Assembly: GCA_033852075.1 (NCBI GenBank)
Contig: JAWSVC010000020.1
Location: 1-64,000 of the forward strand
Length of the DNA: 64,000 bases
Direction of reading: 5' to 3'
Origin: QZLE01 sp033852075
GTDB lineage: Bacteria > Pseudomonadota > Gammaproteobacteria > QZLD01
The position numbers and the translations under genes were made by a program. Of the stretch, positions 37,769-48,540 are shown one piece after another. Positions within the stretch are counted from its first letter, which is position 1. Each line of letters begins with the position of its first letter. The notes under the pieces were generated by a model. It saw only the letters and a list, made by a program, of their open reading frames with translations. It was not told the DNA's origin and ran no database searches.

Positions 37769-38137
37769 ATGGCTAATATTGATATGCCAATCACAGGTTC
37801 TGCTGTATCAGCAGAACATAAACGCAAGCATGTGGATGAATGTTTAGACCAACTACAGCTTATTGCCGAAAATCACGATGATACACTGTTGGAAAACTCG
37901 ATTAATTTTTATCGAAAGAATTTTTTTCTAAGTCCCAAGTATGCGTATGTACTTTTTTCTCGTATGGATGATCATGAAATGAGATATAACCCTAATTATT
38001 TCAAGGTGTCGTTAGAGAAGGGAGTCTTTAAGAATGATTTACGGCAGATGCCAACCGAAAAGGTGCATAAAATCTGGGCTGCACTTGATAGTGGGCAAAA
38101 GCAAACAGCAGTCAGGTCTGGTCATAGCATGCCGTAA
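37769..38137 (+). CDS. Hypothetical protein, 122 aa
   Basis: This soluble, charged protein has a very good ribosome site (AGGAGGG, 7 bases before the ATG). It contains a helical N-terminal half (HKRKHVDECLDQLQLIAEN) and a segment FRKNFFLSPKYAYV-like reading YRKNFFLSPKYAYVLFSRMD. No signal, metal motif or known domain is visible. Its 3' end overlaps the start of the metal-binding protein gene by 47 bases in another frame, so translation may be coupled. Confidence 0.6.
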   Translation: MANIDMPITGSAVSAEHKRKHVDECLDQLQLIAENHDDTLLENSINFYRKNFFLSPKYAYVLFSRMDDHEMRYNPNYFKVSLEKGVFKNDLRQMPTEKVHKIWAALDSGQKQTAVRSGHSMP

Positions 38138-39089
38138 TTTTTTATTTATATCATTTCTATTAATTACATTACCACTATCAGCAATTGCTGCTGATAGTGG
38201 TGATATGTCTACACATAAAAAATCACTAGAAAAAACTCTTGAAATTGTAGTTACTACATACCCAATTTATTTGTTAACCAAGAATATTACTGAAGGTGCT
38301 ATTGATGTAAATGTAGATATTGTCGTAAATTCAGCCATTGGTTGTCCGTACGATTATTTCTTAACAACGCAAGATGTAATGAAAATTAAAGCCGCAGATT
38401 TATTTATTATTAATGGTCTTGGTATGGATAATAATATGGCGGATATCATTAAAGATAATACTAAGATCGTAGATACATCATCCGCAATAGAAGAATTAAT
38501 TCAACAAGATGAAGATGATGAAAATGCGCATCATAAACATGATCATGATTCCCATAACTCATCTGTAAATCCTCATCTGTTTGCTAGTCCTGCCCGATAT
38601 GCAAAACTTATCGATCCAATCCTAAATAAGTTACTTGAGTTTGATAAGTCTAATTCAGATGTATATCAGAAAAATGCCATTGCATATAAAACAAGGTTGA
38701 TGAAATTAGCTGGTGATTTTTCGCGACTAATAAAGCAGTTTAATAGTCCAAAGGTAGTTACTCAGTTCACGGCGTTTGATTATTTGGCTAAAGATACGGG
38801 AATTAGCATTATAGCAATCATACAAGAACATCCTGGAGAGGCTCCATCTGCTTCCAGAACAATAAAGATAATTAAGCAAATAAAAGAAAGTGGCGTAAAA
38901 GCCATAATAGCTGAGCCACAGTTTGATGACCGATATGCCAAGATGATATCGGAGCAAACAAAAATACCTATTATCCAAATGGATCCAGTTGCAAGTGGGC
39001 CAGAAAACATATGTCTAAGATATTACGAATTGATGATGTATAAAAATATGGAAAACCTTAACGCCATTCTTAGAGTAAGTAAGAATTGA
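38091..39089 (+). CDS. ZnuA/MntC-like periplasmic metal-binding protein
   Basis: This is about 332 residues from a GTG at 38091. Signal sequence RNFLFISFLLITLPLSAIAA precedes a cluster A-I binding-protein fold: VVTTYPIYLLTKNIT, a His/Asp-rich loop (HHKHDHDSHN near 149-158), NPHLFASPARYAKLI, then FTAFDYLAKDTGISI and EPQFDD. ZnuA uses such a His-rich loop for Zn(II). No permease or ATPase genes adjoin, unlike the usual znuABC arrangement. The start is uncertain: there is no clear ribosome site, and translation may depend on the overlapping 122-aa gene. A DtxR-type regulator lies convergent downstream. Confidence 0.75.
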   Translation: MGKSKQQSGLVIACRNFLFISFLLITLPLSAIAADSGDMSTHKKSLEKTLEIVVTTYPIYLLTKNITEGAIDVNVDIVVNSAIGCPYDYFLTTQDVMKIKAADLFIINGLGMDNNMADIIKDNTKIVDTSSAIEELIQQDEDDENAHHKHDHDSHNSSVNPHLFASPARYAKLIDPILNKLLEFDKSNSDVYQKNAIAYKTRLMKLAGDFSRLIKQFNSPKVVTQFTAFDYLAKDTGISIIAIIQEHPGEAPSASRTIKIIKQIKESGVKAIIAEPQFDDRYAKMISEQTKIPIIQMDPVASGPENICLRYYELMMYKNMENLNAILRVSKN

Positions 39090-39122
39090 TTAATTCTGGT
39101 GATATATAGTTGTTTTTTATGA

Positions 39123-39578
39123 TTAAGAATCTTGTGTATGGACACAAAACTTTTTAAAAAGCTCAATGTTGCTATCGTTTTTGTTGCTATTTGATAGCAT
39201 AAATTCAACTAAACACCCAAGTCTTTGCAGGGTTGTCTTGTCAATAACGTGCTCAATACGGCAAGCTGTTGCATCAGCTACTTCGGAGTCAATATTTAGT
39301 ACTTCATGAAGGAATTGTCTAAGTATTCTATGACGCTTGGTAATTTCTTCGGCTATTTTTTTTCCGCTATCGGTTAAAGTAATATAGGCGTATGGTTGAT
39401 AGTTGATTAGCCCCTTTTTTTCTAATGCCTTAAGGCCACCAGTTACTGAACCTGGTTTTATCCCAAGGTTGGCAGCAATATCTTTTGCTCTGGCAACCTT
39501 TTCGGTTGTTTCAAGCATATAGATAACTTCTAGATAGTCTTCTAGGTTTTCCGAAAGTTCCAATTCTTCACTATTCAT
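39123..39578 (-). CDS. DtxR/MntR-family metal-dependent regulator
   Basis: This 151-residue protein has an N-terminal winged helix (residues about 10-70: EDYLEVIYMLE, AKDIAANLGIKPGSVTGGLK, KGLINYQPY) followed by the metal-binding and dimerisation domain with RHRILRQFLHEVL and ACRIEHVID. These carry the His, Glu and Cys ligands of the family. There is no SH3-like third domain, so it is of the shorter MntR kind, though longer than Bacillus MntR by about ten residues. It probably represses metal uptake genes, such as the adjacent binding protein, when Mn(II) or Zn(II) is plentiful. Confidence 0.85.
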   Translation of the reverse strand: MNSEELELSENLEDYLEVIYMLETTEKVARAKDIAANLGIKPGSVTGGLKALEKKGLINYQPYAYITLTDSGKKIAEEITKRHRILRQFLHEVLNIDSEVADATACRIEHVIDKTTLQRLGCLVEFMLSNSNKNDSNIELFKKFCVHTQDS

Positions 39579-39831
39579 TATGACCGCCTATTATGATGGC
39601 TTTATTAAGCAAAAGATCTTGCTAAATCTTAGCTCTACATTGTTACACAAAAGTTGTTAGTTTTAAACTTTTTTCAGATAGATAAAAGAAAGTTAGGTTG
39701 TGTAAAGTTTGTGATTGTATTTTTAGACGAAAGTACTATTGAATAAGGGGGTAACAAATTTAATAATGAGTATCGGCAAGGAAAACACTAAAATTACTTG
39801 CGTTTATTATAAAAGAAAATCAGGAGGAATT

Positions 39832-41541
39832 ATGACCATTTTTAACAGCATGGCCAGTAGGGTAGTTATTGCTGGTATTATAGCTAGTTGTTCTCAATTC
39901 AGCTTTGCAAATAGTCAATGCACAGAGGTTACGGAAACAAACTACAACCTTGTTAAACAAGGTGTGGCAGAGGTTTGTGGTAATTATCACGCATGCCTGG
40001 TTGATACAGGAGAAGATATTGGTTGGTATAGTCCGTTTACTAAAACAACAATAAGTAAATATGAAGACGGCACTGTGGCGTTAGGTGCATGTCAGCTTAC
40101 ATGTGATGAAGGATATGAGTTAGCTCCATCATGCCAAACAGTTAGCGATAAAAATATTAATCATCTAATGGCTGGAAGAATTAAATTCTGTGATGGATTT
40201 GAGTTGTGTACAAAAGATGGTGAAAAAATTGGTGCATATGATCCTTGGGGCTCAACGGATCTTTCTATAGTTTCTGGTTCGACAATTGAAATAGGGGCAT
40301 GTGAAGTAGAAAGAGAATTCGCTCAATGCGTAGAGGAAGGTAATCACCATTATGATTATATTGTTCTAAAGTCTTTTGATGTAACTGTTGGTGAAGATAC
40401 ATGGAAGGTCGACTTGATTAAACTACCGCTTCCTGATGGTGGTTATACATATGCACAATGGATAAAAGCTAATGTTGATGGCCTGCAACCAGTTGCAATA
40501 TCAACCATGCCATATGATCTGATTGACTGGACTGGTGAGCAGGTTGATGAATATATCGCAGGGTTATACCCTGACTATGTGCTTGATCCGGAAGTTGTTG
40601 TACAAGCTGCATCTGGAATCCTTAAGAATGGGGTAGGTACATTATTTTCCTTTGGTAGATTTTATACAGGGGAAAGTTTGCAGAATGATATCGATGATAC
40701 TGTAGCCGGATTAAATTTCCTGACAGAACTGGATTATATTGATAAATCCAAAATTGCACTCAATGGTCTTTCATGGGGTGGTATGCAGGCACTTCATGCG
40801 GCGGCAAGGGCTCCGGAAGATCTAAAAATAGTATCCGTTGTTGCATTGGCTCCACCTTCAGATTTAGGGACTCTTGATTATTATGCTAATCAGACAATTC
40901 CTCAGATCGTTGAAGATGAAGATCTGAAAAATGATTACGCAACTTTCTATAAGCAATATCTGGACAGAATCCAACTTGCAACAGGTGGTACTCATGTTTG
41001 GGAAGATGAACAGGCATATTACCCATATAGTAATGAATTCTTAGCTGCAAATCTTGATGCTGAAACAGATATCATGATTCCTCATGATGTTTGGGATACT
41101 ATTGTACCAGTAGGTGTTACTTATGACCTTATGTCCTTAACCGAAGGTCAGGTTGATATCGAGGCTTTGTTATATCCTCATGCTGAAGAATTTGATATCA
41201 ATACTCAGCCATTAGGTCATGGTGCAGGACTTACTGTTATGTATGCTACACCGTTTCAATCGATATTTAACTACGTTAGGTTGAAGGGCGATAGTCAGGG
41301 AGAGATAGTTATAAACTATAGCTATGATAGTCTTCTAATGTATATTGGTAAGCTTGTCGATGTAATTGATAAAACAGGTGATGCACATGTAGCAGATTTC
41401 TTAATGCCTAGATTGTCTGAGATGGCTGATCCGAGGATAGTGATGGTATCTGTTGATGCAGAAGGTAACGAGACTAGAATATCTGGTTCACAGTTAGCAA
41501 GTAAAATTATGGGAATGCTTAGTACTCCGGCTCCATTATAG
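39832..41541 (+). CDS. Secreted alpha/beta hydrolase with duplicated Cys-containing module
   Basis: This 569-residue protein begins at ATG 39832, directly behind AGGAGGAATT. The signal peptide ends near SQFSFA. Residues about 25-165 hold two copies of a module with pattern C....C....GE.IG.Y.P ... GAC (about 47-85 and 118-155). The hydrolase domain follows: nucleophile Ser near 313 in NGLSWGGMQALH, a candidate acid in HDVWDTIVPVG and catalytic His in LGHGAG. This arrangement is of the prolyl-oligopeptidase/S9 or dienelactone-hydrolase-like kind. The substrate is unknown. It has its own terminator. Confidence 0.7.
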   Translation: MTIFNSMASRVVIAGIIASCSQFSFANSQCTEVTETNYNLVKQGVAEVCGNYHACLVDTGEDIGWYSPFTKTTISKYEDGTVALGACQLTCDEGYELAPSCQTVSDKNINHLMAGRIKFCDGFELCTKDGEKIGAYDPWGSTDLSIVSGSTIEIGACEVEREFAQCVEEGNHHYDYIVLKSFDVTVGEDTWKVDLIKLPLPDGGYTYAQWIKANVDGLQPVAISTMPYDLIDWTGEQVDEYIAGLYPDYVLDPEVVVQAASGILKNGVGTLFSFGRFYTGESLQNDIDDTVAGLNFLTELDYIDKSKIALNGLSWGGMQALHAAARAPEDLKIVSVVALAPPSDLGTLDYYANQTIPQIVEDEDLKNDYATFYKQYLDRIQLATGGTHVWEDEQAYYPYSNEFLAANLDAETDIMIPHDVWDTIVPVGVTYDLMSLTEGQVDIEALLYPHAEEFDINTQPLGHGAGLTVMYATPFQSIFNYVRLKGDSQGEIVINYSYDSLLMYIGKLVDVIDKTGDAHVADFLMPRLSEMADPRIVMVSVDAEGNETRISGSQLASKIMGMLSTPAPL

Positions 41542-41567
41542 CGCTTAATTAAACCAATTTATCAACT

Positions 41568-41592
41568 AAAAACCCCGCAATGCGGGGTTTTT
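41568..41592. terminator. Bidirectional rho-independent terminator
   Basis: AAAAACCCCGC / GCGGGGTTTTT with a 3-base loop lies between convergent genes and has T-runs on both strands. Confidence 0.88.
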
Positions 41593-41615
41593 AGGATATG
41601 AAAATATTAAATAGC

Positions 41616-41954
41616 TTAAGCTTTCTTAACAAACTCAGATTTTAATCCCATAGAGCCTATACCATCGATCTTACAGTCGATGTCGTGGTCGCCATCTACT
41701 AAACGAATATTCTTAACTTTGGTTCCAACTTTTACTACAGATGAGGAACCTTTTACTTTAAGATCTTTAATGACAGTAACAGTGTCTCCATCTTGAAGAA
41801 TGTTTCCTACTGAGTCTTTAACTACCTTTTCAGCTTCTTCGTTTTGTTGTTCTTCTAATGTCCATTCGTGAGCGCACTCTGGGCAGATCAAAAGGGTTCC
41901 ATCTTCATATGTATATTCTGAATTGCATTTTGGACAGTTTGGAAGTTGAGACAT
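41616..41954 (-). CDS. yjdM: YjdM/PhnA-family zinc-ribbon protein
   Basis: This 112-residue protein begins MSQLPNCPKCNSEYTYEDG and has a zinc ribbon of two CxxC pairs (CPKC and CPEC). A compact KOW/SH3-like domain follows (GDTVTVIKDLKVKGSSS ... GIGSMGLKSEFVKK). Length and sequence match YjdM, formerly PhnA, which is annotated with alkylphosphonate use but has no proven role in it. I chose ATG 41954 because AAGG lies 9 bases before it; the longer reading begins at TTG. Confidence 0.88.
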   Translation of the reverse strand: MSQLPNCPKCNSEYTYEDGTLLICPECAHEWTLEEQQNEEAEKVVKDSVGNILQDGDTVTVIKDLKVKGSSSVVKVGTKVKNIRLVDGDHDIDCKIDGIGSMGLKSEFVKKA

Positions 41955-42058
41955 GGACAAATACCTTGTTTAATTGCAGTTAATAATTACGCGTATACTA
42001 CCATAACTGGATGGAGTCCGCTAAGTTATCGTGTGTGTATGTAGTAAGCACATAATAT

Positions 42059-42092
42059 GTCCGGTCTTGTAGCACATAAACTGTCCGGTTTA
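42059..42092 (+). repeat. Terminal repeat pair of a decayed ISNCY-type element
   Basis: TGTCCGGTCTTGTAGCAC and a second TGTCCGG form a direct repeat 24 bases before the transposase start. The 34-base block matches 53014-53047 at 28 of 34 positions. Such TGTCCGG ends are seen in ISNCY-type elements. Confidence 0.65.
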
Positions 42093-42115
42093 GATCTCTG
42101 AAAAAAGGAGGAGAT

Positions 42116-42577
42116 ATGAGCCGAGCGAGATGGCTACAGGAGACAAAGAAAATGAGATTTGAAGAGGCATACAGTGGTTGAACAAATAAGCGTTTAACAC
42201 AGGAAGAGGCGGCACGTTTATTGGGAGTTTGTGAGCGCAGCTTTAGGAGGTATGTAAACCGTTATCACGAAGAAGGATTGGATGGTTTGATAGACAAAAG
42301 ATTAAACCAAGTATCACATCATAAAGCGCCAACAAATGAAGTGCTGGAGTTAGAAACTCTATACAAAGAATGTTACGACCAATGGAATGTGAAACATTTT
42401 TTTGAGAATTATAGGGATAGCCATGGAGGGCAACGCAGTTACACTTGGGTAAAGAATAGATTGCAGGAAGCAGGTTTAGTTCGTCGAGGAAAGAGAAAAG
42501 GGGTACATCGTAAACGTCGAGATAGAGCTCCCATGGAAGGAATGCTTATTCATCAAGATGGATCGAGCCACGCATAG
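42116..42577 (+). pseudogene. ISNCY-family transposase fragment with nonsense mutation
   Basis: Translation from ATG 42116, behind AGGAGG, gives MSRARWLQETKKMRFEEAYS, then G, a TGA at 42179-42181, and TNKRLTQEEAARLLGVCERS onward through a helix-turn-helix (RRYVNRYHEEGLDGL). Relatives have Trp at the stop, so TGG became TGA. The reading frame ends at MLIHQDGSSHA, about where the DDE catalytic domain would begin, so more than half the protein is missing. The element cannot move by itself. An 8-bp hairpin (42580-42599) marks the breakpoint. Confidence 0.8.
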
Positions 42578-42602
42578 AAGTGCGCCATGCCTGGCGCACG
42601 AC

Positions 42603-42638
42603 AAAAAAATACCCCAGAGGTATAAACCACCGGGGTAT
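42603..42638 (-). terminator. Terminator of the EF-G gene
   Basis: Stem TACCCC / GGGGTA with extra GG/CC pairings and a run of seven T on the minus strand lies 37 bases past the stop. Confidence 0.75.
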
Positions 42639-42674
42639 TAAAATGACTTGACTTAAGTATTACTGATTAGAGTA

Positions 42675-44759
<2,085 letters not shown>

Positions 44760-44985
44760 TTTTCTACTCAATAAGTTAGGTCTAAAAATAAGCGCATAAG
44801 GATACATTATTTTTGGGATTTTTTAAAAAGAATATTGCTCATATTTGCAATAAAAATTCCATTTATGAAAAAATCACAACTTTATAATGCAATTAATTGT
44901 TTTTATTATTAAATTTTACAGATGATTTTAAACTTTATGTAATATTTATTTAAACAGATATTTCAGAACTGCAATTATTGACGAA

Positions 44986-46737
44986 TTATTTACTTTTTGA
45001 TACCAAATGAGCATCAATATATCTTTTCTTTTTATTTTCTTTAAGCATAGCCATATCAACCATTACCAATCCATCTAAACAATTACTAAAATCCGGATCC
45101 ACACTAAAATCCATAAACCTAACACCGTCATCAATACATAACTCACTATATTGTTTATATAAAGTTGGTACTGCTACCCCAATATTATCCAGCATGTTTT
45201 TAAGACGTTTAAAATCTTCTTTTGGATCATTCTTACAAAACATTTCTTCAGCTTGCTGAAGTGAATCTTTGCTCAAAACATAAGGTCTTTTAGCACTAGC
45301 ACCCTTACATTGGCTTGGATAATAGTGACTGTAATACCAAACCAACATATCCTTTGCTATCGAAGGAAAAGTTGCACTTATACTAACCGGGCCAAAAAGA
45401 TATCTATATTGTGGATTTTTCGCCAAAAATGCTCCTATACCAAACCAAAGATAATCTAAGCTTCTACGACCCCAATATTTAGGCTGCACAAAGCTTCTTC
45501 CAAGCTCTAAACCCTGCTCAATAAATGGCAACATTGAATCATCATAGTTAAATAGTGAATTTGTATAAAGGCCATCTAGTCCCTGTTCTTTGAAAATTGC
45601 GTTGGCATCACCAAATCTATAGGAACCAACAATTTCCAAATCTTCCTTATCCCATAAAATAAGATGATGATATGTGGAGTCATAAATATCTATATCCCTT
45701 TTAGAACCACTACCTTCCCCTACCGCTCGAAATGAAATTTCACGCAACCTGCCAATTTCGCGCATAATTGCAGAACTATCTGTGTGCTTATAGAGATAAA
45801 TATCTTTACCATCTCCTGTTTCACCAAGCTTTTCACAACGCTCAATATCTTTTTTAAGGTACAACCTATTCTCGGCATGTGATATAGCTGATTCTGTTCT
45901 GAACAGATCATCTTTACCTTTTGGTAATCGATAAAGATGCTTTTTAAATAGTTTTACATGCGCCTTTGCCGTTATTTTTGAATCACCATAGCTTGAATGC
46001 GGTATAGGACTACCAACCGTTATAGTTATGTTATTCGCCTCTTGCTTAAACATCTCCCCAACAAGCATCACCGTAGACAATGTTTTAAAGAAAAAAGATG
46101 TCCCATAAAAAGCAAGCGAATTACGCGCCTGAATATGTATTGGCACTATTGGCGCTCTGGACCTATTTGCGATTCTAATAAACCCGGAGTGCCATTTTTT
46201 ATCTTTCACCCCTTTTATTGTAAGTCGCGATACCTCACCAGCAGGGAAGATAATAACCGCCCCTTCATTATCCAGATGATTAAAAATACTTTCAAACTGC
46301 ACTCGAGCCGTATTAGTACCCATAGCATCAACAGGAAATAAAAGATTACGTAATGGTTTTATTTGATTTAATAATTGATTAGCAACTATCTTAACATCAG
46401 GTCTTATTCGCGCCACTAAAAGCAATAAAGCTAATCCATCCAAAGAACCGATTGGATGATTTGAGATAATCACCACTCTTCCAGAATCTGGAATTTTTTC
46501 CTTATCTGCATCAGATATGCGATAAGTGAAATTAAAATAATCCAGCACTTGCTCAACAAAATCAATCCCCTTAAGATTCGGATAATCCTTTGCAAATTGA
46601 ATAAATTCCTTTTCATGCAGAAGATATCTTAGAATTGTATTTATTGATTTGAGTAATTTGGGTGATTTGTCGATTCCAGGTATCTTTTTTGATATCTCTG
46701 GCAAGTGCTGGGAAACTATTTCATCAACTGAAAACAT
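44986..46737 (-). CDS. olsF: OlsF-like bifunctional ornithine lipid synthase
   Basis: This 583-residue protein has two acyltransferase domains. The N-terminal half (about 85-270) is PlsC-like with SNHPIGSLDGLAL and FPAGEVSR. The C-terminal half (about 290-570) is an OlsB/hemolysin-like N-acyltransferase with EISFRAVGEG, DIDIYDSTYHHLILWD, IVGSYRFG and ELGRSFVQPKYWG. In OlsF the C-terminal domain makes lyso-ornithine lipid from ornithine and a 3-hydroxyacyl-ACP, and the N-terminal domain adds the second acyl chain. The product is a phosphorus-free membrane lipid. It is a single gene. No regulator site is clear, though family members respond to phosphate limitation. Confidence 0.78.
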   Translation of the reverse strand: MFSVDEIVSQHLPEISKKIPGIDKSPKLLKSINTILRYLLHEKEFIQFAKDYPNLKGIDFVEQVLDYFNFTYRISDADKEKIPDSGRVVIISNHPIGSLDGLALLLLVARIRPDVKIVANQLLNQIKPLRNLLFPVDAMGTNTARVQFESIFNHLDNEGAVIIFPAGEVSRLTIKGVKDKKWHSGFIRIANRSRAPIVPIHIQARNSLAFYGTSFFFKTLSTVMLVGEMFKQEANNITITVGSPIPHSSYGDSKITAKAHVKLFKKHLYRLPKGKDDLFRTESAISHAENRLYLKKDIERCEKLGETGDGKDIYLYKHTDSSAIMREIGRLREISFRAVGEGSGSKRDIDIYDSTYHHLILWDKEDLEIVGSYRFGDANAIFKEQGLDGLYTNSLFNYDDSMLPFIEQGLELGRSFVQPKYWGRRSLDYLWFGIGAFLAKNPQYRYLFGPVSISATFPSIAKDMLVWYYSHYYPSQCKGASAKRPYVLSKDSLQQAEEMFCKNDPKEDFKRLKNMLDNIGVAVPTLYKQYSELCIDDGVRFMDFSVDPDFSNCLDGLVMVDMAMLKENKKKRYIDAHLVSKSK

Positions 46738-46843
46738 CTATTTTCTAACCTCTTTTATTTATCAGGTTAGATTTCAACAAACAAAGATTAAGCAGTTGTT
46801 ACAAATTTATTAATTTTTTATTACGTCCATTTAGTTTTACACA

Positions 46844-46875
46844 TAAAAAAAGCCGCTTCCTAAAAAGCGGCTTTT
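46844..46875. terminator. Rho-independent terminator behind the PEP-CTERM gene
   Basis: AAAAGCCGCTT / AAGCGGCTTTT stem with A/T flanks lies 40 bases beyond the PEP-CTERM stop (minus strand). Confidence 0.85.
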
Positions 46876-46914
46876 AAACAAAGAATATTTAACTCTGTTT
46901 ATTATTTTCTACTT

Positions 46915-47445
46915 CTACTTTCTACGTCTAACACCAGCAAGACCTAGTAGACCAGCGCCAAGAATAAATAGAGCTGCCGGCTCAGGAACTTCAGCACTTT
47001 CGTATGAAAGAGTCGCAGATACAAATGAATTTGCTGTTATGATGTTAACACCATCTGAAAGATCAAGAACAAGAATTGCACTTAGACTCTCTGTGATTTG
47101 ATCCATTAAAGCTTCACCAATAATAATTTCCATCTCGAAAAGAACATCATCATAGCTATAGCTTGTAATTACATTACCGTATGCAGGAGCAGCAATACCG
47201 GTATAAACCCCATCTATATCAAAACCTAGATTTTCCACTGTTGGCCACTGTGTAGAATAATCACCACGAGCTTGGATATAAAGAGATCCAGCACCTACAG
47301 AATCAAGGATTGGGTTATATTCAAATTCAAAAACCTGGCCAGCAACAGTCTGCGGAGCAGACTCTGTATACGAAACAGGTGTAGCATTTGCAATTGTTCC
47401 TACCAACATTAGAGCGGCAGCTGCAATAATTTTTAAAGTACGCAT
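46915..47445 (-). CDS. PEP-CTERM sorting-domain secreted protein
   Basis: This 176-residue protein has signal MRTLKIIAAAALMLVGTIA (cleavage near ANA). The C-terminus reads VPEPAALFILGAGLLGLAG, then VRRRK. That is the tripartite PEP-CTERM signal: VPEP motif, hydrophobic helix, basic tail. Exosortase A-type systems cut such tails and place the protein in exopolysaccharide. The mature part is a beta-rich domain with no known family. No exosortase or polysaccharide genes are in this window, so they must be elsewhere. Confidence 0.88.
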   Translation of the reverse strand: MRTLKIIAAAALMLVGTIANATPVSYTESAPQTVAGQVFEFEYNPILDSVGAGSLYIQARGDYSTQWPTVENLGFDIDGVYTGIAAPAYGNVITSYSYDDVLFEMEIIIGEALMDQITESLSAILVLDLSDGVNIITANSFVSATLSYESAEVPEPAALFILGAGLLGLAGVRRRK

Positions 47446-47603
47446 TTTAGTGTTCCTTAGAGATATTAAAGTTACAAATTAAATATTACCCATATAAATA
47501 GCAATTAAAATGCCAATTATCTCATCATATTGATTTATAAAGAAATCACCATGTAATCATACAACCAAGCAAACCATTAATGTAAAAAAAACTGACAGCA
47601 ATA

Positions 47604-47960
47604 TTACTTTTTAACGGTTTTTATTAACCTAAATTGTTGCCACATCCCGGTGAATATCTTTTTATCAGATGAAATTTTAAAGTATTGAGTTATACCATTA
47701 GGCTCTTTACAAGTTAATTTTCCATTCAACTGGCTACAACTCCAGCCACCAATCTGTTTAACAGAAGGTTTTACCTTAAACCAAGCAACCCTATACCCTC
47801 CATTACTTATATATGTTGCATGCATATGAAAATTACTATTATCCATGCCCTCATAAATATAAGTAGTTACCGCACGCGGATAATTTCCAGCATTAACTGA
47901 AAACGGTATTAAACACACCAGAGACAAACCCAAGAATAATGCCATTTTTCTTAATTTCAT
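47604..47960 (-). CDS. Small secreted hypothetical protein, 118 aa
   Basis: Signal peptide MKLRKMALFLGLSLVCLIPF ends near NAG. The mature region (about 94 residues) has two cysteines (GGWSCSQLNGKLTCKE) likely to form a disulfide, and a beta-rich, aromatic composition. AAGGAG lies close before the start. It follows the 94-aa gene after 21 bases on the same strand, so it is in a small operon of exported proteins. No family recognised. Confidence 0.7.
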   Translation of the reverse strand: MKLRKMALFLGLSLVCLIPFSVNAGNYPRAVTTYIYEGMDNSNFHMHATYISNGGYRVAWFKVKPSVKQIGGWSCSQLNGKLTCKEPNGITQYFKISSDKKIFTGMWQQFRLIKTVKK

Positions 47961-47981
47961 TTAATCATTTCTCCTTAATAC

Positions 47982-48263
47982 TTATTTACAAGGATTGCCA
48001 TATTTTTGATACATATAGTCTGGAACATACCTTGATTGGCCACCACCAGTTGATCTACTGATATTGACATATTTAACTTTGCCATAACTACAGAAAACCT
48101 CTAACTCTAACTTACCGTTAAAATTTTTATTTGATTGTTCTAAATTACTTTTCATATGACTGGCAAATTTTTCGAGCCCTTTTTGATACTTAACAGAAAC
48201 TTGAGCTGCATTAACTCCCATAGACGCAATTAGCATACACGCAATAAAAACTATCTTTTTCAT
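47982..48263 (-). CDS. Small secreted hypothetical protein, 93 aa
   Basis: Signal peptide MKKIVFIACMLIASMGVNAA is followed by about 73 residues. The region KLELEVFCSYGKVKYVNISRS, with YVPDYMYQKYGNPCK at the end, has two cysteines. The pattern recalls a small TonB-C-like beta fold, but that is only an impression. ATG 48263 is preferred over 48266, which is too close to AGGGG. It is the middle gene of a three-gene set of small exported proteins. Confidence 0.65.
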   Translation of the reverse strand: MKKIVFIACMLIASMGVNAAQVSVKYQKGLEKFASHMKSNLEQSNKNFNGKLELEVFCSYGKVKYVNISRSTGGGQSRYVPDYMYQKYGNPCK

Positions 48264-48275
48264 CATACGCCCCTA

Positions 48276-48473
48276 TTATTTTTTAAGTATTTCCATACAC
48301 TTATATCTTAGAACCATTGGATCAGTAATTGGATATCCTTTCTTTGCTGATTCTTTCTTTAGCTTATCCATACATTGTTGCAATTTTTTTTGGGTAACTT
48401 GTTTTGCATAAACATTGCTATATCCCAAAACTCCGACAAACATCATTAGAGATAGTAAAAGCACTTTTTTCAT
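48276..48473 (-). CDS. PsiF-like small secreted protein, 65 aa
   Basis: It has signal MKKVLLLSLMMFVGVLGYSN, VYA and then a short charged helix (QKKLQQCMDKLKKESAKKGY) with Cys residues spaced C...C near the end. A repeated CM(D/E) motif and Lys-rich helical character recall PsiF repeats, but the match is weak. I use ATG 48473, 5 bases behind AAAGGAAG; the longer reading lacks a ribosome site. It heads the operon of three small exported proteins. Confidence 0.6.
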   Translation of the reverse strand: MKKVLLLSLMMFVGVLGYSNVYAKQVTQKKLQQCMDKLKKESAKKGYPITDPMVLRYKCMEILKK

Positions 48474-48540
48474 AAATTCTTCCTTTAAAGACTTCATATG
48501 TAATCATATTAATAATATATAATTTACTGCCTTAGAAAGT

